DNA of 8,653 nt from JBLHRE01 sp047625765 (GTDB lineage: Bacteria; Bacteroidota; Bacteroidia; Flavobacteriales; JBLHRE01), in NCBI GenBank assembly GCA_047625765.1, contig JBLHRE010000076.1, positions 1 through 8,653 on the forward strand. The letters run 5' to 3'. The notes under the pieces were generated by a model that saw only the letters and a list, made by a program, of their open reading frames with translations, searched no databases and was not told where the DNA came from. Numbering within the stretch: the first letter of the stretch is position 1; the number at the start of each line of letters is the position of its first letter. Positions 1 through 6,788 of the stretch are shown here, piece by piece. The position numbers and the translations under genes are program-made.

Positions 1-2338
1 CATATTCGGCTGGAATTTTCGGGTATAAATATTCGCGAGTGGAATCATAGGGTATGTTTACGTAATAATTCAATTCAACTTTTATCGCTTCAGATCCAAT
101 ATGTTCACTGTGGTTAGTAATACTTACGTTAGGATTAAAGACAGTTCCAACAGAATCTGCCAGAGTGAAATTTGCAGTTGGTAATGGGTGAATTACAATG
201 TAATTTGGTTTTGCAATAGTGTACTTGCCTTCACATAATTCGCCTTGATTTAATAGTACCTCCATGGTAACTTTATAATTGCCGGCTTGGCTATATATGT
301 GTGATGGGTTAGGTTGAGTAGAGCTATTTCCATCACCAAAATCCCAATAGAATGTTCCTGGAACGATATTTTGACCATCCACGATGCCATAGAATTGAAT
401 AACTTGTTGATCGACACAATGTTCTAACGAATTTGCATAAAAATCAACTATCAATGTGTCGATATGCACGAAAGTGGTGTCGTAAACCATACACCCAAAG
501 TCTTTAACCCCAAGCGTAATCATGTAGTCTCCAATTGCAGGAAAAGTAACGTTAAATACATCTTTTGAACTCGCAGCGGCCGGTGTTGCAGAGCCAAAAT
601 CCCAGCTAAAAATTGCCTTGGAACTGAAATTACCCGTGGCATAAAAACTAGAAACATCGAACCAGCAAAGGGTATCAGTGGAATTAATGTTGACATTGTG
701 GGGCACTTTAACTTCAATCGTTTTAGAGTAAGTTGCTTCACAAAACTCCCCATTTGTAGGCGTTACAGTTAATTTAACCGCATAATTGCCAGAATTAGCA
801 TAAGTATGAGTTGGGTTAACTAAACTTGAAGAGTTTCCATCCCCAAAATCCCATAAAAAAATGCCGCTATTTAGGCTATCTCCATCGGCAAATCCAAAAA
901 ACTGAATCTCTTGAGCTTGTAAACATTGAACGGTATTTGTTGCAACAAAATCTATAATGAAGGTTTCCACATTTATTAATATTGAATCAGATATAGAACA
1001 ACCATAATCTTCAACAACAACATAAACCCAATGGTTTCCAACAGCACCGAAAATCACATTGCTTACAAATTGTGTGGTTGCTATACTTGGGGTAGCATCT
1101 CCAAAGTTCCATTCGAATTTTGCATTAGTGCTAAAACTGCCAGTAAGTATAAAGTCGCCACTTGGGCTATCTATACAAACATCAGCTACGGGTTCTATAT
1201 TGGTCGTAAAGGGAGGCCCTACATTTATTTCAAATGGTAGAATGACAACACACTTAAAGCCATCGATATAAACACTGATTTGATATGCGCCCAAGGTATC
1301 GTAAGTAACAGCAGGCGGATTTTTTCCTGAGAACGAACTTGGGTTTCCTCCTGGGAATTGCCATTCAAAATTGTGATTGTCTTCTGCTCTTTCAGCATTT
1401 TTTATAGTAAAAATGAACTGATAATTAGGGAGGCACTGTTCGATGTAATTTGCTTCAATTTCCATTTCATAAGGAGTTGTTGGGGCACATTCCTTAGCTG
1501 TAAACATAAAGTCTCGATTTCCTCTTCCTATTAACTTTCCATCCCTAAATTCTTCGTAACAAACAGAGTAAATATAGTTCCCTAATGTGTTTGGGAATCC
1601 AATCATTAGTCCTGTTTCTGGGTCTATGGTAAATGGGAAGTTTGAAGTGATTGGGTCTAAAGCACTGAACCCTGGCATCCAAACTATATTGGTATACGGG
1701 TAGTATCCAGCATCGTCTCCTCCTTTAGGGTCGCAAAGCGAATAGACTACTGAATCACCATCTATCTCTATCATAGAATGGTCGTATATAAATGAATCGA
1801 GCATGCAGATCACAGGTGGGGGATCATTCAAGAAATAAGGGCTGTTATTCTTTAAACTATTCTCAGGTATATGTCCATAATATACTGACTCTGTTCCAAC
1901 TGGATTGTCTATGTTTTGGACAGAACCACTTCTACAACAAGTTAATGTGTAAATTTGCCAACCGCCCACTTTATTTGGGAAAGTATATTTCTGTTGAAAT
2001 ATTTCTTTACGAATACATGCTGGTCCAGGGGCTTTAAAACATGGGTTACTAATTAATATGGTTTCTACAAAACCATCAAAAACAGAGGTTAGTATAACTT
2101 CGGTGTAGGAACCATCTTGCGCTCGACCTCGAATTTGAACAACATCTTCATCAATATTGCCGTGACAGTCTTGATAAATGATAGCGGAAATCAGGTATTC
2201 ATTATTTCCAACATATGTATAGGATAACTCGCCTCCAATAATATGAGATGCATATACATTTGGAATGCTAGAAAAGAACACAAGAAGTAACAGGAAGTTT
2301 AGTTTTCGACTGAGATTGTTAGGGTGCTGTGGTCTCAT
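1..2338 (-). CDS. Secreted multi-PKD-domain surface protein, N-terminal part (C-terminus beyond left edge)
   Basis: I translated this frame by hand from an ATG at 2338-2336; it stays open to the left edge (779 codons). Residues 1-30 form a signal peptide: basic start, LNFLLLLVFFSS core, likely cleavage VYA|SHI. Residues 31 to about 285 form the N-terminal domain often seen in Bacteroidota gliding/T9SS-associated PKD proteins, recognised by HIIGGELSY, YQDCHG, TCCRSGSVQNI, NSPYF..DPPPVIC, DGDSVVYSLC and RDFMFTAKEC. Five PKD/Ig-like domains follow, with their strand-C Trp at residues 326 (WQFPGG), 410 (WNFGDA), 496 (WDFGDG), 579 (WDFGSA) and 665 (WDFGDG), spaced 83-86 residues. Conserved Cys pairs suggest disulfides in an exported protein. 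A sixth, degenerate domain begins at the edge. By analogy with the neighbour and the family, a T9SS C-terminal domain probably lies outside the window. Likely role: cell-surface or secreted adhesin-like protein; ligand unknown. The ATG is supported by the signal peptide directly after it and by a candidate promoter 32 bp upstream. Confidence 0.88.
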   Translation of the reverse strand, partial: MRPQHPNNLSRKLNFLLLLVFFSSIPNVYASHIIGGELSYTYVGNNEYLISAIIYQDCHGNIDEDVVQIRGRAQDGSYTEVILTSVFDGFVETILISNPCFKAPGPACIRKEIFQQKYTFPNKVGGWQIYTLTCCRSGSVQNIDNPVGTESVYYGHIPENSLKNNSPYFLNDPPPVICMLDSFIYDHSMIEIDGDSVVYSLCDPKGGDDAGYYPYTNIVWMPGFSALDPITSNFPFTIDPETGLMIGFPNTLGNYIYSVCYEEFRDGKLIGRGNRDFMFTAKECAPTTPYEMEIEANYIEQCLPNYQFIFTIKNAERAEDNHNFEWQFPGGNPSSFSGKNPPAVTYDTLGAYQISVYIDGFKCVVILPFEINVGPPFTTNIEPVADVCIDSPSGDFILTGSFSTNAKFEWNFGDATPSIATTQFVSNVIFGAVGNHWVYVVVEDYGCSISDSILINVETFIIDFVATNTVQCLQAQEIQFFGFADGDSLNSGIFLWDFGDGNSSSLVNPTHTYANSGNYAVKLTVTPTNGEFCEATYSKTIEVKVPHNVNINSTDTLCWFDVSSFYATGNFSSKAIFSWDFGSATPAAASSKDVFNVTFPAIGDYMITLGVKDFGCMVYDTTFVHIDTLIVDFYANSLEHCVDQQVIQFYGIVDGQNIVPGTFYWDFGDGNSSTQPNPSHIYSQAGNYKVTMEVLLNQGELCEGKYTIAKPNYIVIHPLPTANFTLADSVGTVFNPNVSITNHSEHIGSEAIKVELNYYVNIPYDSTREYLYPKIPAEY
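221..1234 (-). repeat. Two tandem 507-bp coding units, each an A-type plus a B-type PKD domain
   Basis: Within the partial PKD gene, the two WxFGxATP-type domains have their Trp codons at 1109-1111 and 602-604. The two WDFGDGNSS-type domains have theirs at 851-853 and 344-346. Both spacings are exactly 507 bp (169 codons), so units 1234-728 and 727-221 are tandem copies of a two-domain module. By eye roughly half of the residues match, so the duplication is not recent. Unit boundaries are set by convention, 41 codons before the A-type Trp. Confidence 0.8.
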
Positions 2339-2369
2339 TTGGGTTAAAATGAATTTGACCAAGAAGGTA

Positions 2370-2377
2370 CAAAAATA
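2370..2377 (-). promoter_or_regulatory. Candidate Bacteroidota-type -7 box (TATTTTTG) for the partial PKD gene
   Basis: On the minus strand TATTTTTG matches the Bacteroidota TAnnTTTG -7 consensus and lies 31 bp upstream of the ATG at 2338. It would give a short 5' leader of roughly 20-25 nt. No clear -33 TTG was found at the expected distance, so this rests on one short motif. There is no Shine-Dalgarno sequence before the ATG (the upstream bases are TTTAACCCAA), which is usual in this phylum. Confidence 0.4.
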
Positions 2378-2418
2378 TCTAACAATGAAGTGATTTAAAT
2401 ATAATTAGTAATAGCGGA

Positions 2419-2479
2419 TTACTTCGCCATTTCTTCTGCACGTTTTGCACGTTGCATTTTATTTCCGACTGATTTTTTT
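2419..2479 (-). pseudogene. Duplicated fragment of the M1 peptidase 3' end
   Basis: Positions 2419-2464 are identical over 46 bp to 6728-6773, the last codons and stop of the peptidase gene. Similarity continues with four mismatches to about 2479 (matching 6788). On the minus strand it still reads KMQRAKRAEEMAK followed by TAA, as in the peptidase. The match stops at the stop codon, and the downstream terminator is not copied. The fragment lies directly after the complete PKD gene, in the same frame as that gene but separated from it by the TGA at 2484-2482. It has no start or catalytic part, so it is read as a remnant or recombination scar, not a gene. The rest of the gap (2339-2418) is AT-rich and holds only the candidate promoter; I see no terminator in it. 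Confidence 0.85.
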
Positions 2480-2481
2480 GA

Positions 2482-5400
2482 TCAACGAATAAGAGCTATT
2501 TCCCCCTTAAATATATACTCTTTGCCCAAAACATCTATGGCAGTTACCTTGTAAATGTAGATGTCAGGTTTAGCTTCAAATCCATTTGGAGTGTTTCCAT
2601 CCCACCCTTTATTTGAATCATAGGTAGCGAAAATCATTTCTCCCCAACGGTTATAAACCTGAAGGAAATAATCGGTTTCGCCTTCTCTTAAGCCTACACC
2701 CTTTTGAACATACGAATCGTTTATGCCGTCATCATTGGGTGTAAATGCATTGGGCCTAAATAGAGAAAAAACAGGCTCTATGGTTAATTGTCTGCTCAAG
2801 GTATCCTTACAGCCAAAAGAAGTAATTAAATACTGTGTAATGGTGTACGTTCCATGATTAGAGTATGTGTGATGTATGGTATCAGCATTGCTGTTTTGCA
2901 ATACGGTTCCATCCCCCATATCAAAATCCGAAAGCCCCAATTGCCAACTGTCATTAAATACATAAACAAATGGCTGGTGCAAATTGGTTACCGAATGATT
3001 CATCCTAAAATTGATAACCGGTTTAGGGTTGATTTTGATAAGATTGTTTTTTAGCAGTGTGTAATCTTCCCGGCAAACATACGCTGCTGGAGGAATAAGC
3101 GTTAGCGAAACATCAAATAATCCAGCACTATCAAATAAATGACGGGGGTTGGTACCTGTTGAATAGGCTCCATCACCAAAATCCCACAAATAGGATGATC
3201 CAATTGGCCCTGTAGAGTAGTTTTTGAATTGAGCATAATAGGGCTCACAACCTTCTAAGCTTCCTGAGAAATCGACCACTGGAGACTTATATAAATTGAT
3301 GTTGACATAGGCACTATCATAACAGCCCAAGCGTTCTGTAATGAAATACACCTTATGCGTTCCATCCGTAAGGAATTTTACTTTTGGATGGGATTTTCCT
3401 GAATAGCTGGAGGGTATAGCGTTTGGTCCAAAATCCCAGTGATATGCATCGATAGTATATCCAAGACCCGAAATGTTGAATTGATAATTTTGTCCTTCAA
3501 GACACTGATCGGTTTCATTTGCATCTATAACGAATAGTGGAGGTGGATAGATTTTCAAGGATACCGTATCGGTATACACGCAAGTATCCACAAAGGCATA
3601 ATAAATAGCTTTAAAATTCCCGGTGTCTGCAAATAAAAGACCCTTAAGTTCATTTTGTCTTAAGTTAGGGTTTCCGATTAGGGTACCATTAATAATCCAT
3701 TTGCTAGAGTCTGTTGGCCAGCCGAATAAGTCACCTGTTAAATCAAGTGGATTTGAAATACAAAGAGAATCTTCGCTTGCCAGTACTCGTGTGAAAACAG
3801 AATCAATTTGTACGGGATATTGCACTATATAATCTCCTGAACAATAATGTGGTTCTGGTATTTGAATGGTTACTTCAGCGATGTAATTTCCTGTCTTGTA
3901 AGAATGAATAGGCTTTAATAGTGAGGAGCTGTCGCCATCACCAAACCCCCATTTTTGTATAAACTCAGGCTCAAGATCCCCAAAAAGTTCAAAATACACG
4001 GTGTATGGAGAACATCCAGAAATTTTATAAGAGAAATCGAAAATTGGAACAGGCTCCACAGAAATCTGTATGGTATCTTGTTTTAAACATTGTCTAGATT
4101 CTATTTCTAAAAAGACATCAAAAGTGTCTGGATAAGAGAAGTTTATTGTAGGCGGATTGCTACCAGAATAGAAAGGAGGGCTTCCATTTAAACCAAAATC
4201 CCATAGGTAGTTTACAGCGATTGTAGAAGAATCTCCAATGCTAAATTCGAAATTCTGATCGTCAACACAGCTAATGATTTTATTTACTTTAATGTAGTCG
4301 GTTAAGTCTGAAACTACTGTAATGTATAAGGTGTCATAATAGATGCAGGAATCGATAAATGCCATGCAAATAGCCTTATAGTCGCCCGTGTTTTTAAAGT
4401 AAATTTCGCCCGTGTTGAATGTGTTGAGATTTGGATTATTAACCAGTTCCCCATCGATTATCCATTTACTAGAATCGACTAGCCAGTATTGCATTAGGCC
4501 ACTTAACTCTAATGCCTGCGTTATACATATGGTATCATCATTATAAGACAACTCTAATACATATTCTTCCACTACAACTTCCATTGTAGTGTCATATGTT
4601 CCATAGCAGAGTTCCTCTTCATCAATAGTAACAGATAAGGTAGTTTGATATGTTCCAGGTTCGAATTGATGAGTTGTGGTATCATTAGTTGAAAACTGTC
4701 TATCTCCAAAATCCCACTCTATAGTAGAGTTCAAAGTTTCATACCCCGTACTTTCAAATACGATAGAATTTGGCTCACATGCTATCTGAAAATGATTAAA
4801 ACTAAATTCCGGAAGTAAATCCACATAAACTTCAACGGTATCTGAAGAGATACACCCATATGCGTTAGATGTTAAAATGGTTTGATGGATTCCGGGACTG
4901 CTGTATACTACAGGAGGAGGGCGTCTTCCTGAAAAAGTTTTAGGATTGGCATCTTCCCCGAAATCCCAATCATGAGGAATTCCATAAGGATACGGGTCAA
5001 GCAAAGAATAATTAAAGGCATTGTCTCGAATACACTGAGCAGAATCTTGAACTAGAATTTTATCTACAGGTTCTGGCGCAATCTGCACGTAGGTAGTCTT
5101 AGCGTATAAACAATGGTCGATATATCCATTAAAAGTAATCCGATATCGGCCAATTTCCTTAAAATAAATTGCAGGAATAAGCGCATTGGTTAGGTCTGGA
5201 TTGTTAAGAATAGGGCCTTGAATATTCCATCTTACAGAGTCTGTAATGCCAATAGGTATTGTTCCGTAAAGCGATAGTGGGTATGAGATGCATAGTGTAT
5301 CAGAATTTTTATAAACTCTAGCAGAGTATCGGTTGACCTTTATTTGTTCAAAAACTATATATCTTCCTTCGCAATTTGCCGAATCTGGCAATTGCACAGT

Positions 5401-6519
5401 TAGCACCACAGTTCGGTTGGCTGTGTTAGTGTAGACATGACTTGGATTGTACTCGTTTGATGTCGTTCCATCTCCAAAGGCCCATTTCACTATATAGTCT
5501 GAACGATCTAATCCGTTACAAACAAAATCCACTTGCAATTTTTCGCATCCAGATTGTGAGTATGAGAAATCAAAAGGAACGGGATCTAAAGACAAGAAAG
5601 TAGTGTCCCTTAACGCGCATCCTTCGTTAAAGGCGGTGAAAACAACTTCATTAAGGCCTCCTTTAGTGAATCTGACCAATGGCGGGTAAAGTCCTAAATG
5701 ATAATTTGGTATAGCTTTAGCGCCAAACCACCAGCTGTATTCTAAGGTGTCGCTATAATTTTCTGCGTTTTCTAATTCGAATCTAAATAATTGGTTTCCA
5801 TAACAGCTGTCAATTTCTTCGCTGATTACATTGATATCTAAATCCAAATCGGGTATAATAACCAGGTTCACGGTGTCATATTTTGCACAACCACCCCCGC
5901 CATATTCCGTTGACACCCTTAGTATTACTTGGTAATTTCCGGGAGATCCGTAAATAAAATTAGCATAACTCGCACGCGGGTTGGTAAATAGCGTTTGATA
6001 GTTCTCGATGTACCATTTATAATAAATGTACATTCCTGGAGTCAGATTGGTAAGGTTTACCGTTAGCCCTACTAAAGTTGATAGACAAAGTGTATCAGAT
6101 GATCTTATTATTTCCAAATCAAAATCATAAACATCTATCTGTTTGCTGAAGTTCCCAATACTATCGCCAATACTATCTAAGATATTTAGCATTATAAGAT
6201 ATCGTCCATCATTATTGAATGTTACCGGAGGCGCAATTAAGCCTTGATGTGAGCTTGGATTTGCGTCAGGGCCAAATTCCCACAGATATTGATTGTTTGG
6301 GTTGTAATTGTGGTTGTTGAGTACAAATTGAAATTCGTTTCCATCCAAGCATTGGGAGTGCTCATTCACTACAAGGACTTCATTTTGGGATAATATAGGA
6401 CGTTTAGAAGTGGCTATTTTAATGCCATCAGCAGCCATAGACCCCAAACTAATAAAACAGAGTAATAGGATGAGCAGATGCTTTGATAAATTAACAGTTG
6501 TTTGATTTGTTTGGGGCAT
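2482..6519 (-). CDS. Secreted multi-PKD/Ig-like protein with T9SS (gliding-motility-type) C-terminal domain
   Basis: 1345 residues from the ATG at 6519. The frame also permits a TTG at 6543, but the ATG puts a normal signal peptide at the start (SKHLLILLLCFISLGSMA, likely cut SMA|ADG near residue 29). About 13 PKD/Ig-like domains of about 85 residues follow. A-type Trp (WxFG, then PP or HP) are at 80, 263, 518, 773 and 1028; B-type (WxFGD, usually WxFGDG) at 346, 602, 857 and 1112; C-type (KWxIxG..xNPNL) at 169, 431, 686 and 941. A divergent last PKD (DFDMGDG) is near 1199. Residues 1254-1345 (2485-2760) match the CHU_C/TIGR04131 secretion domain: FRPNAFTPNDDGIND, YNRWGEMIF, GWDGN, IYIYKV and terminal GEIALIR. 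In this family that domain directs type IX secretion and surface attachment. Most domains carry two Cys, probably disulfides. Inferred role: surface adhesin or matrix protein; ligand unknown. There is no Shine-Dalgarno and no clear terminator after it, so read-through into the next PKD gene is possible. Confidence 0.93.
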   Translation of the reverse strand: MPQTNQTTVNLSKHLLILLLCFISLGSMAADGIKIATSKRPILSQNEVLVVNEHSQCLDGNEFQFVLNNHNYNPNNQYLWEFGPDANPSSHQGLIAPPVTFNNDGRYLIMLNILDSIGDSIGNFSKQIDVYDFDLEIIRSSDTLCLSTLVGLTVNLTNLTPGMYIYYKWYIENYQTLFTNPRASYANFIYGSPGNYQVILRVSTEYGGGGCAKYDTVNLVIIPDLDLDINVISEEIDSCYGNQLFRFELENAENYSDTLEYSWWFGAKAIPNYHLGLYPPLVRFTKGGLNEVVFTAFNEGCALRDTTFLSLDPVPFDFSYSQSGCEKLQVDFVCNGLDRSDYIVKWAFGDGTTSNEYNPSHVYTNTANRTVVLTVQLPDSANCEGRYIVFEQIKVNRYSARVYKNSDTLCISYPLSLYGTIPIGITDSVRWNIQGPILNNPDLTNALIPAIYFKEIGRYRITFNGYIDHCLYAKTTYVQIAPEPVDKILVQDSAQCIRDNAFNYSLLDPYPYGIPHDWDFGEDANPKTFSGRRPPPVVYSSPGIHQTILTSNAYGCISSDTVEVYVDLLPEFSFNHFQIACEPNSIVFESTGYETLNSTIEWDFGDRQFSTNDTTTHQFEPGTYQTTLSVTIDEEELCYGTYDTTMEVVVEEYVLELSYNDDTICITQALELSGLMQYWLVDSSKWIIDGELVNNPNLNTFNTGEIYFKNTGDYKAICMAFIDSCIYYDTLYITVVSDLTDYIKVNKIISCVDDQNFEFSIGDSSTIAVNYLWDFGLNGSPPFYSGSNPPTINFSYPDTFDVFLEIESRQCLKQDTIQISVEPVPIFDFSYKISGCSPYTVYFELFGDLEPEFIQKWGFGDGDSSSLLKPIHSYKTGNYIAEVTIQIPEPHYCSGDYIVQYPVQIDSVFTRVLASEDSLCISNPLDLTGDLFGWPTDSSKWIINGTLIGNPNLRQNELKGLLFADTGNFKAIYYAFVDTCVYTDTVSLKIYPPPLFVIDANETDQCLEGQNYQFNISGLGYTIDAYHWDFGPNAIPSSYSGKSHPKVKFLTDGTHKVYFITERLGCYDSAYVNINLYKSPVVDFSGSLEGCEPYYAQFKNYSTGPIGSSYLWDFGDGAYSTGTNPRHLFDSAGLFDVSLTLIPPAAYVCREDYTLLKNNLIKINPKPVINFRMNHSVTNLHQPFVYVFNDSWQLGLSDFDMGDGTVLQNSNADTIHHTYSNHGTYTITQYLITSFGCKDTLSRQLTIEPVFSLFRPNAFTPNDDGINDSYVQKGVGLREGETDYFLQVYNRWGEMIFATYDSNKGWDGNTPNGFEAKPDIYIYKVTAIDVLGKEYIFKGEIALIR
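3025..6405 (-). repeat. Higher-order repeat of 765 bp (three PKD/Ig-like domains, A-B-C) in the PKD gene
   Basis: Trp of the A-type domains recur at exactly 255, 255 and 255 residues (263, 518, 773, 1028), B-type at 256, 255, 255, and C-type at 255, 255 over the last three copies. The array reads A1-C1, A2-B2-C2, A3-B3-C3, A4-B4-C4, A5-B5. Full units are about 5856-5092, 5091-4327 and 4326-3562. The first unit (about 6405-5857) lacks a B domain and the last (3561-3025) lacks C. Boundaries are approximate. Copies are diverged, with class motifs kept: Cys near the start and end of most domains, and SxKWIIxGxLxxNPNL in C3 and C4. Confidence 0.85.
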
Positions 6520-6540
6520 TAGTTTAGGATTAGGCACTAG

Positions 6541-6547
6541 CAAAGTA
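6541..6547 (-). promoter_or_regulatory. Weak candidate -7 box upstream of the complete PKD gene
   Basis: The minus strand reads TACTTTG, one base short of TAnnTTTG, 21 bp upstream of the ATG at 6519. No matching -33 TTG is evident. The rest of the 6520-6673 gap holds no other recognisable signal. A promoter somewhere here is expected because a strong terminator separates this gene from the peptidase. If this box is real, the TTG at 6543 would overlap the promoter, which favours the ATG start. Confidence 0.2.
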
Positions 6548-6673
6548 GGGATAATAAACTAGATAATGCTTTCTAGAGTTTTGCTAGCAGCTCCCTTAAA
6601 AGGCCAGGTAAAAGACTAAATTCCGGTAATAATATGGTTAGACATGAATGTTTTTTCGAGTTTAATTTCATAA

Positions 6674-6710
6674 AAAAAACCTGTCTAAGCTTAGCCTAGA
6701 CAGGTTTTTT
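6674..6710 (-). terminator. Intrinsic terminator of the M1 peptidase gene
   Basis: A 17-bp stem (6674-6690 with 6694-6710) and a 3-nt loop. The arms read AAAAAACCTGTCTAAGC and GCCTAGACAGGTTTTTT on the plus strand. The single mismatch is A-C on the plus strand but G-U on the minus-strand transcript, so the structure pairs fully in the peptidase direction. The transcript ends in a run of eight U (6679-6672). It starts 18 bp after the peptidase stop codon. Because the stem begins with A and ends with T, some activity in the other direction is possible, but no plus-strand gene needs it. Confidence 0.9.
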
Positions 6711-6727
6711 AGTTTTAAAAATGGAGT

Positions 6728-6788
6728 TTACTTCGCCATTTCTTCTGCACGTTTTGCACGTTGCATTTTATTTTCGCCAGATTTTCTT
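6728..6788 (-). repeat. Direct-repeat copy within the peptidase 3' end (pairs with 2419-2479)
   Basis: This is the intact, coding member of the pair. 6728-6773 equals 2419-2464 base for base, and 6774-6788 matches with four differences. The two copies are in the same orientation and 4309 bp apart, and the complete PKD gene with the peptidase terminator lies between them. The repeat includes the peptidase stop codon TAA at 6730-6728 and ends exactly there. Confidence 0.9.

Noticed and set aside
520..2037. Small open frames on both strands inside the partial PKD gene
   Set aside because: The long minus-strand frame there encodes continuous, recognisable domains; the short ones are shadows.
221..6405. 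Regularly spaced repeats as a CRISPR-like or minisatellite array
   Set aside because: The periodicity is at the protein-domain level (507 and 765 bp), the copies are diverged, and the frame is maintained throughout.
6517..6543. TTG start at 6543 for the complete PKD gene
   Set aside because: The ATG at 6519 begins a normal signal peptide and leaves room for a promoter; the TTG adds eight residues with no support.
6559..6589. Short inverted repeats: CTAGA/TCTAG (6559-6576) and the palindrome TGCTAGCA (6582-6589)
   Set aside because: Arms of 4-5 bp in AT-rich intergenic DNA are expected by chance, and no operator or promoter element lies at a fitting distance.
2419..6727. Insertion sequence or transposon as the cause of the direct repeats
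   Set aside because: There is no transposase and no terminal inverted repeats, and a 46-bp duplication is too long for a usual target-site duplication; an integrase-type or homologous event fits better.
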